Part shown: piece after piece, positions 53,247 to 62,423 of the stretch | How positions within the stretch are numbered: the stretch's first letter is position 1 | How the letters are laid out: every line of letters begins with the position of its first letter | NCBI GenBank assembly: GCA_905221605.1 | Contig: CAJNDS010001502.1 | Coordinates: forward strand, 534,001 to 598,000 | Length of the DNA: 64,000 nt | Origin: Symbiodinium natans | Lineage: Eukaryota; Sar; Dinophyceae; Suessiales; Symbiodiniaceae | Direction: 5' to 3' | Notes under the pieces: model-generated | Seen by the model: only the letters and a program-made list of their open reading frames with translations | Databases searched by the model: none | Told to the model about the DNA's origin: nothing | Position numbers and translations under genes: made by a program

Positions 53247-56200
53247 CTCGTGCCCCATGGCTCTCCACTCAGTAGGCAGCGCCTATCTATGCTAGTCTAT
53301 GCCCATCGTCAGCTGGACGATCACATGCGGCGTGATGTGATTCCTGCCGAGACTCACCGAAGCACCTTTTTGAAAAACTACCCGAATGGGTGGAAATGAC
53401 GACAGAGCGCCTCCTGCTCAATGTCTGGCAAGAAATCGGTGATACTTCTGCACGCAGACTCACTGATAAGCGATTTGCTGCCATCGCTGTCCTGGAACTG
53501 TCCAGCATGTGCTGCCCGTTCCTCGTGCGCCACAGCCATTGTGCTCCTTGCAGTAGGTCTGGACCTCGTTTCAACAAACGAACTGCTTGCACTGGTTGCC
53601 ACGCAACTTGTGCACTCATCTTCACACTTCACATGGCTGGCCAAGCGACGCTCGATTTCAGCTGACGGTAAAGCCCATCTGGAAGGTATGTGTAGGTCCT
53701 GGCACATGATGCCGTGACCAGCATGCCACATGTTCAGTTCCTTCGCATCTTTGCTTTGACAAATTCCACCATGGCACGTGCCCGAGTCGACGATCGTGCG
53801 TCCAAAGCCACCTCCAGAGCAAGGAAATGGGCCTGATGCTTGCATCTACTCAATCGGGTTTCTCTACTCCGACGCTCGAATTAGTGGGGCCCCTTCACCC
53901 CAAAGCAGGTCCAGAGCTGTACCTCACTTTGTGCATAGTCACTGATGAATGGGGGACTCACGAACGCCAGGACGGTAAGCCGGACACCAAGCCGGCCAGC
54001 GTCGGCACCCAACCCGAGGCTCTGAATGGCGGGGCTGCCTGAAAGCTCAGAGCCTCCGGGTCCCTCAACGACCATCTTCGAGACGGCGACGCCTTGAGGT
54101 GATTCCGGGCTTGGATGGGTTTGGGCAGGTTTGGATTTTTGGACTGGCTTGGAAAACCGGAGCTTGCTGGCTTCCCATTCTGCCGGTGCCCTTTGCCCTT
54201 GCGTTGCGGGTCGAAGGACTTGATGTCTCTGCGTTGCCTGCTACATCTTGCTACTGGCGGTAAGATTCAGGCCCGGCAGTTTTGGCAGCGAGTGTCTCTT
54301 TCGTTCGACTCGCCGTCTGGAAAGGTAGATGAATAGTGCAGTTTCGAGAGACGGATGCGACAAGAGTCTGTGCCCTGGTCTTGATTGGAGGTGTGCTGTT
54401 GGGCAAGCTGCTGTAGAAGCCGTGCAAGCCGAGGGCAATCCACTGCACCTCAAAGCCAGTCCCGGTTCTTCTCTAACTAAGGGTCGCTTGTAGTGCCCCT
54501 CAGGGAAGGGAACATCACTACGTACACTCACACTAAGCTCTTTCAACGTTGACCTCTTTGAAGTCAAGAGGCGCCCGCCGTGTTCAGGGATTCGTTGAAG
54601 CCTCCAACAGTCCTCATCCACATGGCCCGCTCTGAAAGCATCTGGGGCTGCTTGAACCTACGTTTCCTATGGCTCCCAGCCAAGTTCTGTTGGGCCCCGT
54701 GTGCCGTGTGGCCTTATGTCATTATGTCACAGCCAGGTAAGGCAGGGGGACAAGCATGGGCATCAACAACAGCTACAGCTACGGATGTCTTGGGAGGCTT
54801 CTCTCTTCTTCCTCTCTCTCACAACATCTAACCCCCTTACTCCAACACCCTGGCTGAAAGATTTTGCACACATCCTTCTGTATCTTCTGCATGTCCTGCT
54901 CATGCTTTCCTGCTTTCTGCAACCAGCAAAATAGAGCATGAGTTGAGGACAAGACGCAGGAGACCGCCCTGGGATGACAGACACATGGCGAAAACCGCAG
55001 CGTTCACGTGGGCCTTATCCTGCCATCAAGTACTTGGGCGAATGACTGGCTTCGCGCACAGGCACAAAAGTCGCATTTAGGAAGCACAGCTGACATGCAC
55101 CGCAAGGTTCTGAATCAGGCCTTGAACACATCCACCAGAATGGTCGGCATCCTCTCTTTGGCTGGGGCCAGGCCAAAGATTCCGTTGGCCTCGGGTCCGA
55201 ACTGAGAGCTTTGGGGGGTTTGGACGGTTTGGGGGGTTGAAAGTTTTAGGGTCTTTTGGGGGTCTAGTCCGAGCATCTGCCGGAGATTTTGGATTAGACT
55301 GTTGTCGGCTGGTGGGCTTGTTGGGTTTGAGGGAGATGTGGAGGAGCAGAACTTCCGGAACATCGGGCCCGCCTTCTGCGTGACGAAGAGCCTTGTCTCA
55401 CGGCTGTGGCATCCCAGCTGCACCTGGCACAGAATGCGCGCATCGGGTCTCATAAGGGGGGAGCCTTGGGAGGAGCACCCGGACAGGTGGATTTTCCTGG
55501 AACTCATCGCCGAGTTGGACATAGTCCGTAAAGCGATAGCCTGGCTTGGAGTTAGGTGAGGGAGCCAGAGGTGGTGTAGAATCGGACACCATCTGGCCTT
55601 CGATGGAGCTGCCTTCCGTGTAGCTCTGACTGTAGGCGCAGTAGTTCATCCTGACATGTGCCGTAAGATGCTGAATCTTGCCACAAGACGGAGAGCCCGC
55701 GTGCAGAACATGTCACGAGCCAGTTTGAGCTGAGCACGCACGTCCTGCACGTGTCGCAGCCCCGCCGACTGCACTTGACCCATTCCGCCGTCTTCGACTT
55801 CTGAAAATCGAAGTTCGCGTCCAGATGATGGCCACACATCTTGCAGCCAGTGCAGGGGAATGCGCAGAGAGTACTTCCTGGGCTTGGAAGATCAAGCACG
55901 CAAGGCCAACTCTGTGAGGAGGGGGAGACGCAGCGCTTGCAGAGCTCCTAATGCCATCAACCGAGATCAGCAAAAGTGCCCGTGTCTGCGATGACGGAGG
56001 TTCGTTGTGGCACCGGTGAGCCCACCTGACATGCCGTTGCTTATCTAGGCTTCGTCTGTTAAGCCTGCACATCCCCACAAGACCCTTTGAGCCGTGGAGC
56101 AAGCAAGTCGACATAGTAGTACTGGTATGTCGCCTTGGCATGACTTGGAAGACAGTCTTGTGATCTGCTACGCCATGCGGGCAGCTTGCGCCAAAGGCTC

Positions 56201-57160
56201 ACACGTGACATTCAAGATAGAAAGGTTGCATCATTCTGCGTTTCTCGCCAAGCCAGGGCACTACGTCTCCGTAGAGTCGCGCGGACTCGATCCCTGAGAA
56301 GCACCGTTTCAGCACTTCACTAGCCATGTGTTGCATCACTTAAGCCATACAAAGGGACACCCAACAAGATGTTTGGCCCTCGAACGTTGCAGCATACTAC
56401 TGGGCTATCTCCATAATCATGATCTAGCCTCTAGCATGCTTACCATCGCAGACCTCATGCTTCTCTCGGCAAGCCAAGGAGCTCTTGTCCGCGTCGTACA
56501 AGCGGCGACTCCTCATGCAGGTCTCGAGGCTGAAAGTGTTGGTGAGCGTAGTGTAATGGGGCCAGGGCTTCTTGACGTGGGGTACTTGCTGAGGCACGAG
56601 CACGAGACGAGCAAGACTCGACCTGGGCTCCTTCAACAAGCCTGCCCCCAACCTCCCGCCAAAAAAAAAAAAAACAAGCTGCGTTGCCAGGCTTCAAGCT
56701 TTGGTCACCTTGCGGAGGCATCCCATGGCCAAGCCAAACAGGCCGCTACCACGGGTCCAGCAATATGTGTTGTGATGGGTTCGGCCTTTCGGGGGCTTTC
56801 CGGGGTTCAGTGGCCCAGGGCCGGGCAGTCTGGCTTGGGGGCAAGCACTCGGCACTGCGCTTCGGGTGGACAGTTGCTGTCGGTGTCGAAGCGCTCGCAT
56901 GCGTCAGGGGTCGCTCGGGATATGTGGGAGCTTGGGAAAGTTTGGGAGGTCGCTGTCTGCTCCGGCTGTCTTCTGTCACTCGGCTGCGAAGCAAAGCCCG
57001 GTATCTGCCAGAAACTTGAAGGAAAGCATAGAGATCAAGAAGTAGGGCGCAACAAGGAGAAAGAGCCAGCAAACGCCAGACAGCCGTGCACGAGCAGTAA
57101 CTCCCCCCATGGACGGTCACAAGAAACAAGAGCAAGCTCACCGGTATCGTTGCCAAGTAC
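53247..57160. other. Non-coding stretch with several exon-like scraps
   Basis: Minus-strand frames near 53600-53380 (SLISESACRSITDFLPDIEQ), 55890-55760 (FPCTGCKMCGHHLDANFDF, followed by KCSRRGCDTCRTC with paired cysteines), 55740-55660 (VRAQLKLARDMFCTRALRLV) and 55640-55500 (GYRFTDYVQLGDEFQENPP) look protein-like. They may be exons of one spliced minus-strand gene with a Cys-pair zinc-binding segment, but I could not build a confident model. A-run of 14 at 56661-56674. Confidence 0.35.
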
Positions 57161-57249
57161 CCCTAAACCCTAAACCCTAAACCCTAAACCCTAAACCCTA
57201 AACCCTAAACCCTAAACCCTAAACCCTAAACCCTAAACCCCAAACCCTA
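57161..57249 (-). repeat. Interstitial CCCTAAA tract
   Basis: About twelve units. Confidence 0.96.
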
Positions 57250-57389
57250 GTCTCACAGGACACTCGATCTGCACACCCTAAGATGCCTCCTGGGATGGCC
57301 TTCGAATCCTTAGGATGCGGAACTGAACGCGCAGCATCCCTACATCCCCATCTCGCTGCTACAGAAGACCACCGGGGTCTGCAAAGAGC

Positions 57390-57460
57390 CCTAAACCCTA
57401 AGCCCTAAGCCCTAAACCTAAACCCTGAACCCTAACCCTAAACCCTAAACCCTAAACCCC
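57390..57460 (-). repeat. Drifted CCCTAAA tract
   Basis: CCCTAAA with CCCTAAG, CCCTGAA and CCCTAAC variants. Confidence 0.9.
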
Positions 57461-57590
57461 CCCAAGAACGGCGCGTCTCAAAGTTGCGGCTGTGGCTGCG
57501 GCTGGAGCTCCAAAGACTGCCAGGTACCAACCTTGAGTCGGCTGACCTGATGCTCGCGTGCTGCCACGCATCCTAGGGGGCACACAAAAG

Positions 57591-57707
57591 GGGGGTTTAG
57601 GGTTTAGGGTTTAGGGTTTAGGGTTTAGGGTTTAGGGTTTAGGGTTTAGGGTTTAGGGTTTAGGGTTTAGGGTTTAGGGTTTAGGGTTAGGGTTTAGGGT
57701 TTAGGGC
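57591..57707 (+). repeat. Interstitial TTTAGGG tract
   Basis: About sixteen units with one lacking a T. It opposes the CCCTAAA tracts at 57161 and 57390. Confidence 0.96.
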
Positions 57708-59169
57708 ATGAAGCGAGAGGAGGATGAGCAGATGCCCACAAGCATCTGCGACCGGCGTGTAGATGAAGAGTCAACGCGACGGGCTCATATCCAAACAACC
57801 AACTAATTGCCAATTCAGAGAGAGAGATATATACATATATAATTAAATAGACAGTTCCTCTTCCATAACGAAAAGACGGACCATTCCACTATCCAGCTAG
57901 CCTGCCGCTGTTCTGCCGTCACACGCTGGGCAGAAACTGCACCGCTCCGAGGTTCGAAGCATTATGCCAACTGCTCGGGCGTGCTCCACACGTGTTTCAC
58001 ATGCGACCACCGAAGAGAAGATGCTCCGGGTGATTGAGCCAATGAACCTATCCGGGCCTTCCCAGTGAGTGAGGATGACGCTTCGTGTTCTGAGGAGGAC
58101 CAGGAAGAAGCCCACAAGGCAGAATGGAGAACGTGCAAACGGAGGCAAGGTTGAAGGGCCCTCCCGCGCTCACAGGCTCAGATGCTGGCGGCACTCCAGA
58201 GGTCTTCTCCTAAGTGGATCAAACAACACAAAATGCTGCCATTGGCCAATCGCGGGTTTCTTTGCGAGCTACACCACCTCCAGGACCTCTTGCCTGCTGC
58301 CTTTTCTTATATTATTATTCATTTTCCTTATTATTAGATTCTATTGTTATATTGTTATACTACAACATGCTTCTGGGCCCGAAGCTGGGCCGGCAGTCCT
58401 GAAACGCGTCCACCTGCAGGTTGATTGTGTTTCTTTGAAGGCCCCTTATCGTTTCCCCCACAAGCAGAGGCCTGTCGCTTTGAGGTAAGCTGGAGAGCAA
58501 TTGATGCCTTGCAAAGCCATGGGCCATGGGCAATCATGAGCAATCACGGCCCCTGGGAAGGGCTCAAAAATGTAGGAGAGCCTGGCAAAAGTGGCTCCCG
58601 CCACTGTGCAACACACCTGTGGGTTGGCCACTGAGGCGTCTGCTGCCAGTCCCCTCCATAGCTCGGATTCTTTGGGACAAAGTACCTCTTTCAGGGACAT
58701 TCCAATCAGGCACGTGCGCTAGGAGCTGCTGTGAGCTTGGGTCGAAGATCCACGTCCAACGACATTCGAATCACGCAATGTTGAAGCACAGTCCGCATCG
58801 TCTGACCCTCCTTATCCGGCACTGGCCGTCGACCACAAGCAAGATCAACGGCCTTGGCGAATGAAGCAGCAGTGTGAGTGGGATGTTGTCGATTAGAGTC
58901 GCGATGAGTTTACGAGCAGGCCAGCCCTTTTAACCAGTCACAGCACTGTCACAAAAGCCCTAAAATTCCCAAATGTGAGGACGTCAAGTTCGGGAATATC
59001 GTTCCGGAGAGAAGAAAGGCGGCCTCACTGCGAAGCCCGGTCAACCCTTGCCTTTTCCTGAGCCAAGCATTGGGACACTCCAAGGGTGCGAAGGGGCGCG
59101 GAAGCAATCCGCGCCGAAGACTGTGGAATACCTTGCCATCTGCAGGATGGCAGACTGAAGAACACCTTC
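57708..59169. other. Non-coding stretch
   Basis: A GAGAGA/ATATAC patch at 57818-57843 and an A/T-rich patch at 58305-58360. Frames up to 139 codons show no motif. Confidence 0.4.
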
Positions 59170-59251
59170 CTATACTCCCCTTAGAACCTTCATAAAAACA
59201 ATATGTTTAATTGAACAAAAATAAAAGAAAAATCCCATAAGGGGGATATAG
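59170..59251. repeat. Family D inverted-repeat element, copy 2
   Basis: CTATACTCCCCTTAGAACCT at the left and GGGGGATATAG at the right; interior AAAACAATATGTTTAATTG. It lies about 100 bp beyond the stop codon of the VDE-like gene, so could fall in its 3' untranslated region. Confidence 0.7.
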
Positions 59252-59351
59252 CTTCTGTACACAGAGCTCAAGTTGTCAAGGCTCATGGTTTTCATAAGGC
59301 CTGCACTCTCTTGCTCTCTGGTTAAAGATCACTGGGCTAGTCATGGTTAGT

Positions 59352-61064
59352 CTAGGCTGTCACCATGTCCTCTGTCTTGAGCAGAGGCGCCGGCTCCTGC
59401 GTTTTGGGTGCGATAAGCGGGGGGGGATTGCTGGGGTCCACTGGAGGGTTGCTGGTGGCTTCCAGCTCCCAAGGCTTCATCTCTGCCCGCGCGATGGCTG
59501 CGGCGACGCCCTCGGCATGCTCCGGGCCCGGCATTTCGCCCTCGGGCGTCAGCACCAGGCATCCACGATATGAGAGGCCGGCGCGGCGCGCGACACCTAC
59601 ATAGAAAAGCACAATCCACTGCAGGTCATCATCGGCTCCCAGTAAGTGCCATCGCTCCTCCGAGATGATGCCGTTGTCAACCACGGAGAAGTCCCACATC
59701 CCGGGCGTATCCCTCCTGCGCACCCGGTAGTCCCGGGTACGCCAGATCTTAGCTCCATCAAGAGCCTCGACCAAGAAGGTCGGATGATACCAGAACGTAT
59801 TCCTCCCGGATCCCTTGTACCACAGCTGGTACTGCAGGGCAAACTGCTCGTATGCCGGGTTGGAACCAGCTGCGACCAACCAACTGTGTCGATGATTCTC
59901 AGGGTGGAAATGTCCCACGAGGATACTCTCTGCTGTCTCGTGGGTCAAGGGTTTACCTCTGAATGTCCCCAACGGCTTTGCTAGAGGCGTGGGCGGGCGG
60001 GTAATCTGCGAGTTGAGCAGATTCTGCTTCTGCAGCGCGCACAGGCTGAAATCGGTGAAGGCTTGGCTTTGGTAAGAGACGATACAGCGATAGGAGCAGG
60101 ACTGGTCTGCGAGCCCACACTGCGAGAGGCAAGCCAAACTTTGCAGGCAGCGTGGTTGAGTGAAGCAGTTTCGAAATTGATCCTGGCACCGATCCACGGC
60201 GCGGAACACCGTCTCTGCTGTTGGCACAGGCCGTTGGTCCACCATCGCTGGCAATGGCATCACAGCGCTGTCAATCAAAAGCAGCATAGCATACACGGCT
60301 TCTTCGGCCGTTCTTCGGTGCCAGAGGTCTGTCACATCCTCTCGAAGCTTTGCAGCCTCGCTGTATCCTGCGATGGCTGCAGAAAGTCCAAGAAAGCCAG
60401 GATCGGACAGTTCCGCCTCCCGCGCTCCTGCAAGCAGAGTCTTGGATGTCCAGAACTCACTGCTGCTGCGGGACTTGGAACTTGTTATGAAAAGCCTGGA
60501 ATCAACCTTGCCGAGAATTTCGCCGAGCACTTCCTGACACTCCTGTGGAGGTTCCGACAGATCCACGCCGAAAATAAAGTCGGCACGAAATGTGCCAGGC
60601 ATCTGGCAAAGCTCCGATAGGGACATTGCCCGGAACTCCACCGGCTCTGTGCCCAAATCCCAATTAACCCGTCGAGCCAACTGCTCTGCTGCCTCTGCCC
60701 AGGTCGGACTTCTCCCTGTAAGCACCGTGCCCATGTGCGGCACCTCGGCAAAACCTGGCGAACCCAAATCCGGGTAAAGCAGAAGCACCAGTTTCTTGGT
60801 CGACTCTGTGTCCAGGGCTGCTTGGCCCGCTTTTGCCTCCTGCTGAGTTGTTGCAGCTACGGCCACACTGCCTGGCTGCTTGGATTCGGCGGCTTGGCCC
60901 TCTGCAGAGGACAGCCACTGCTGACACATCTTGCTAACACCGCTGAAGCCCGTAAAGGAAGGCGCCCATGACGCAGCCAGTGCCCAACAAGTCAGAAAAG
61001 TCAGGCAAGGTTTCCTGGCTGTGGGAAACCGAGCCGCGTGAGCTCGTTTGCGGGCGGGCTCCAT
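59352..61064 (-). CDS. Violaxanthin de-epoxidase-like protein (VDE/VDL family), plastid-targeted
   Basis: 570 codons from ATG 61064, no introns. Residues about 18-35 form a hydrophobic leader (CLTFLTCWALAASWAP) behind a basic start, as in proteins sent to a complex plastid through the secretory route. Residues about 290-350 are the Cys-rich domain of the family (CFTQPRCLQSLACLSQCGL, then CSYRCIVSYQSQAFTDFSLC). About 390-510 is the lipocalin-like barrel (HSWLVAAGSNPAYEQFALQY, YHPTFLVEALDG, WDFSVVDNGIISEERWHLLG, YRGCLVLTPEG). Residues 95-285 are a long extra segment that plant VDE lacks in this form. Family members act on xanthophylls in the thylakoid lumen: VDE removes epoxides for photoprotection, and VDL enzymes act in neoxanthin/fucoxanthin or peridinin-type pathways. 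Which reaction this protein performs cannot be read from sequence. Confidence 0.85.
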   Translation of the reverse strand: MEPARKRAHAARFPTARKPCLTFLTCWALAASWAPSFTGFSGVSKMCQQWLSSAEGQAAESKQPGSVAVAATTQQEAKAGQAALDTESTKKLVLLLYPDLGSPGFAEVPHMGTVLTGRSPTWAEAAEQLARRVNWDLGTEPVEFRAMSLSELCQMPGTFRADFIFGVDLSEPPQECQEVLGEILGKVDSRLFITSSKSRSSSEFWTSKTLLAGAREAELSDPGFLGLSAAIAGYSEAAKLREDVTDLWHRRTAEEAVYAMLLLIDSAVMPLPAMVDQRPVPTAETVFRAVDRCQDQFRNCFTQPRCLQSLACLSQCGLADQSCSYRCIVSYQSQAFTDFSLCALQKQNLLNSQITRPPTPLAKPLGTFRGKPLTHETAESILVGHFHPENHRHSWLVAAGSNPAYEQFALQYQLWYKGSGRNTFWYHPTFLVEALDGAKIWRTRDYRVRRRDTPGMWDFSVVDNGIISEERWHLLGADDDLQWIVLFYVGVARRAGLSYRGCLVLTPEGEMPGPEHAEGVAAAIARAEMKPWELEATSNPPVDPSNPPPLIAPKTQEPAPLLKTEDMVTA

Positions 61065-61940
61065 GCTCGGCCACAGCTAGTTGGATGCAAGGGGCTTGCT
61101 CTACCCAGCGACACATTTGACCCCCACCCAAACATGCCAATGCCGACGTGATATGGTTTTTCTCCCTGACACAAGCACGTCCCCCAACACAAGCACATGC
61201 TGAGCCACCAACTCTATCAATCGGAACCAGTGGCCCCTCTCCCTGCAGCGATGCCGAAACACGCCTCGACAAGTGCCATGCCTCTGAAAAAACTCGGGTT
61301 GTGGCTTAGGCTTACGTAGGCTTATCTATGCATCTGCTACGACCAGCCCGGGGGACTTGAAACGATCAGCAGATGATGCCTGCAGTACCTGGAGCCCCAC
61401 CCCCGAAAGGCTGCCACTCAAGTCCTCTGCTGCGTCTCCTGAGATGTCCTGCCCCAATCCCCACTTCGCGCGCCTCTGTAGTTCGGACATGAGCTCCTCC
61501 TCCAAGGAAGAGCGAGGCCAGTTGCCCAGCATCATCGGGGGAGGGGCGTGAGTTATTGAACTGTCGACCAGCGCAGGTGCAGGTCCCTAAGTCTTCTGCT
61601 CAAAACTGAGGGTTAAGGGTTTAGGGTTTAGGGTTCTTTCAAAGTTTTCGAGCTTGGGTCAAGAATGAGGTTCACGCCCGGCACCTGCAGCTTGTTCTTG
61701 GGCAGCTCCAGCACATCCAGCAGCAGCTCCAAGGGTACCGGGACCTCCCAAGGCCCGGTTTAAGCTTATCTGAGGCTTTAAACCCTGAGCCCTAAACCCT
61801 AAACTCTAAACCCTGAACCCTGAGCCCTAAACCCTAAACCTTCTGTCGGCTACCGTCTTGGCGCACAACCTTCTCCAGGTCCATTCCAAGGTTTGCCACG
61901 ACAACGCCCAGGACCTTCAGCTGCAAGGCCGAGGAAGTGG
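61065..61940. other. 5' flank of the VDE-like gene and non-coding stretch
   Basis: No spliced-leader remnant is visible upstream of 61064. A minus-strand frame near 61520-61350 (SSLEEELMSELQRRAKWGLG) looks exon-like but is unassigned. TTTAGGG remnants at 61614-61633 and drifted CCCTAAA at 61779-61840. Confidence 0.4.
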
Positions 61941-62078
61941 CAGGGTTTAGGGTTCAGGGTTTAGGGTTTAGGGTTTAGGGTTCAGGGTTTAGGGTTTAGG
62001 GTTTAGGGTTTAGGGTTTAGGGTTTAGGGTTTAGGGTTTAGGGTTTAGGGTTTAGGGTTTAGGGTTTAGGGTTTAGGG
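61941..62078 (+). repeat. TTTAGGG tract hosting the copia-type element
   Basis: About nineteen units, two with TTCAGGG. The retrotransposon LTR begins directly at its right edge. Confidence 0.96.
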
Positions 62079-62333
62079 TGTTAAACCGACAGGTTCCCAT
62101 GTTCACTTGTGCTGTCCAACATGTCTTCATCCTCGCCGGCCCTTCCGACAGCTCCGAGGTGGGAGGGAGAGGCTAGAGCTTGACCAAAACTGCACGGGGT
62201 GCAGTGGAGGGCTACATTCAGGGCTGGGTCCTCATAGGGGTCTGTGGACAGACCATAGGGTTACTTAGGTCAGGGTGCCTCATTCGACATTGCTTAGGCC
62301 GACAGGACCGGGCTTAGGCATAGGGGTTTCACA
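62079..62333 (+). repeat. Putative 5' LTR of a copia-type retrotransposon
   Basis: Starts TGTTAAACCGACAGG at the edge of the TTTAGGG tract and ends GGGGTTTCACA just before the primer site, giving the usual TG...CA ends and about 255 bp. GACAGG recurs near both ends (CCGACAGGTTCC, CCGACAGGACCG). The matching 3' LTR is outside the window, so the borders are inferred. Confidence 0.6.
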
Positions 62334-62334
62334 T

Positions 62335-62347
62335 TGGTAGCGGAGCC
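62335..62347 (+). promoter_or_regulatory. Primer binding site, tRNA-Met 3'-end type
   Basis: TGGTAGCGGAGCC is complementary to a tRNA ending GGCTCCGCTACCA. Human and yeast initiator tRNA-Met have TGCTACCA and CGCTACCA ends, so an initiator tRNA-Met primer is likely. It lies one base after the inferred LTR end. Confidence 0.65.
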
Positions 62348-62423
62348 CGGCCTGTCGCTAGCTAGGAGTTAGTGTAAACAGGGGGTTCCAGGGAGTTTTT
62401 GTTGATGGGAGTGGCGCGGCGCC

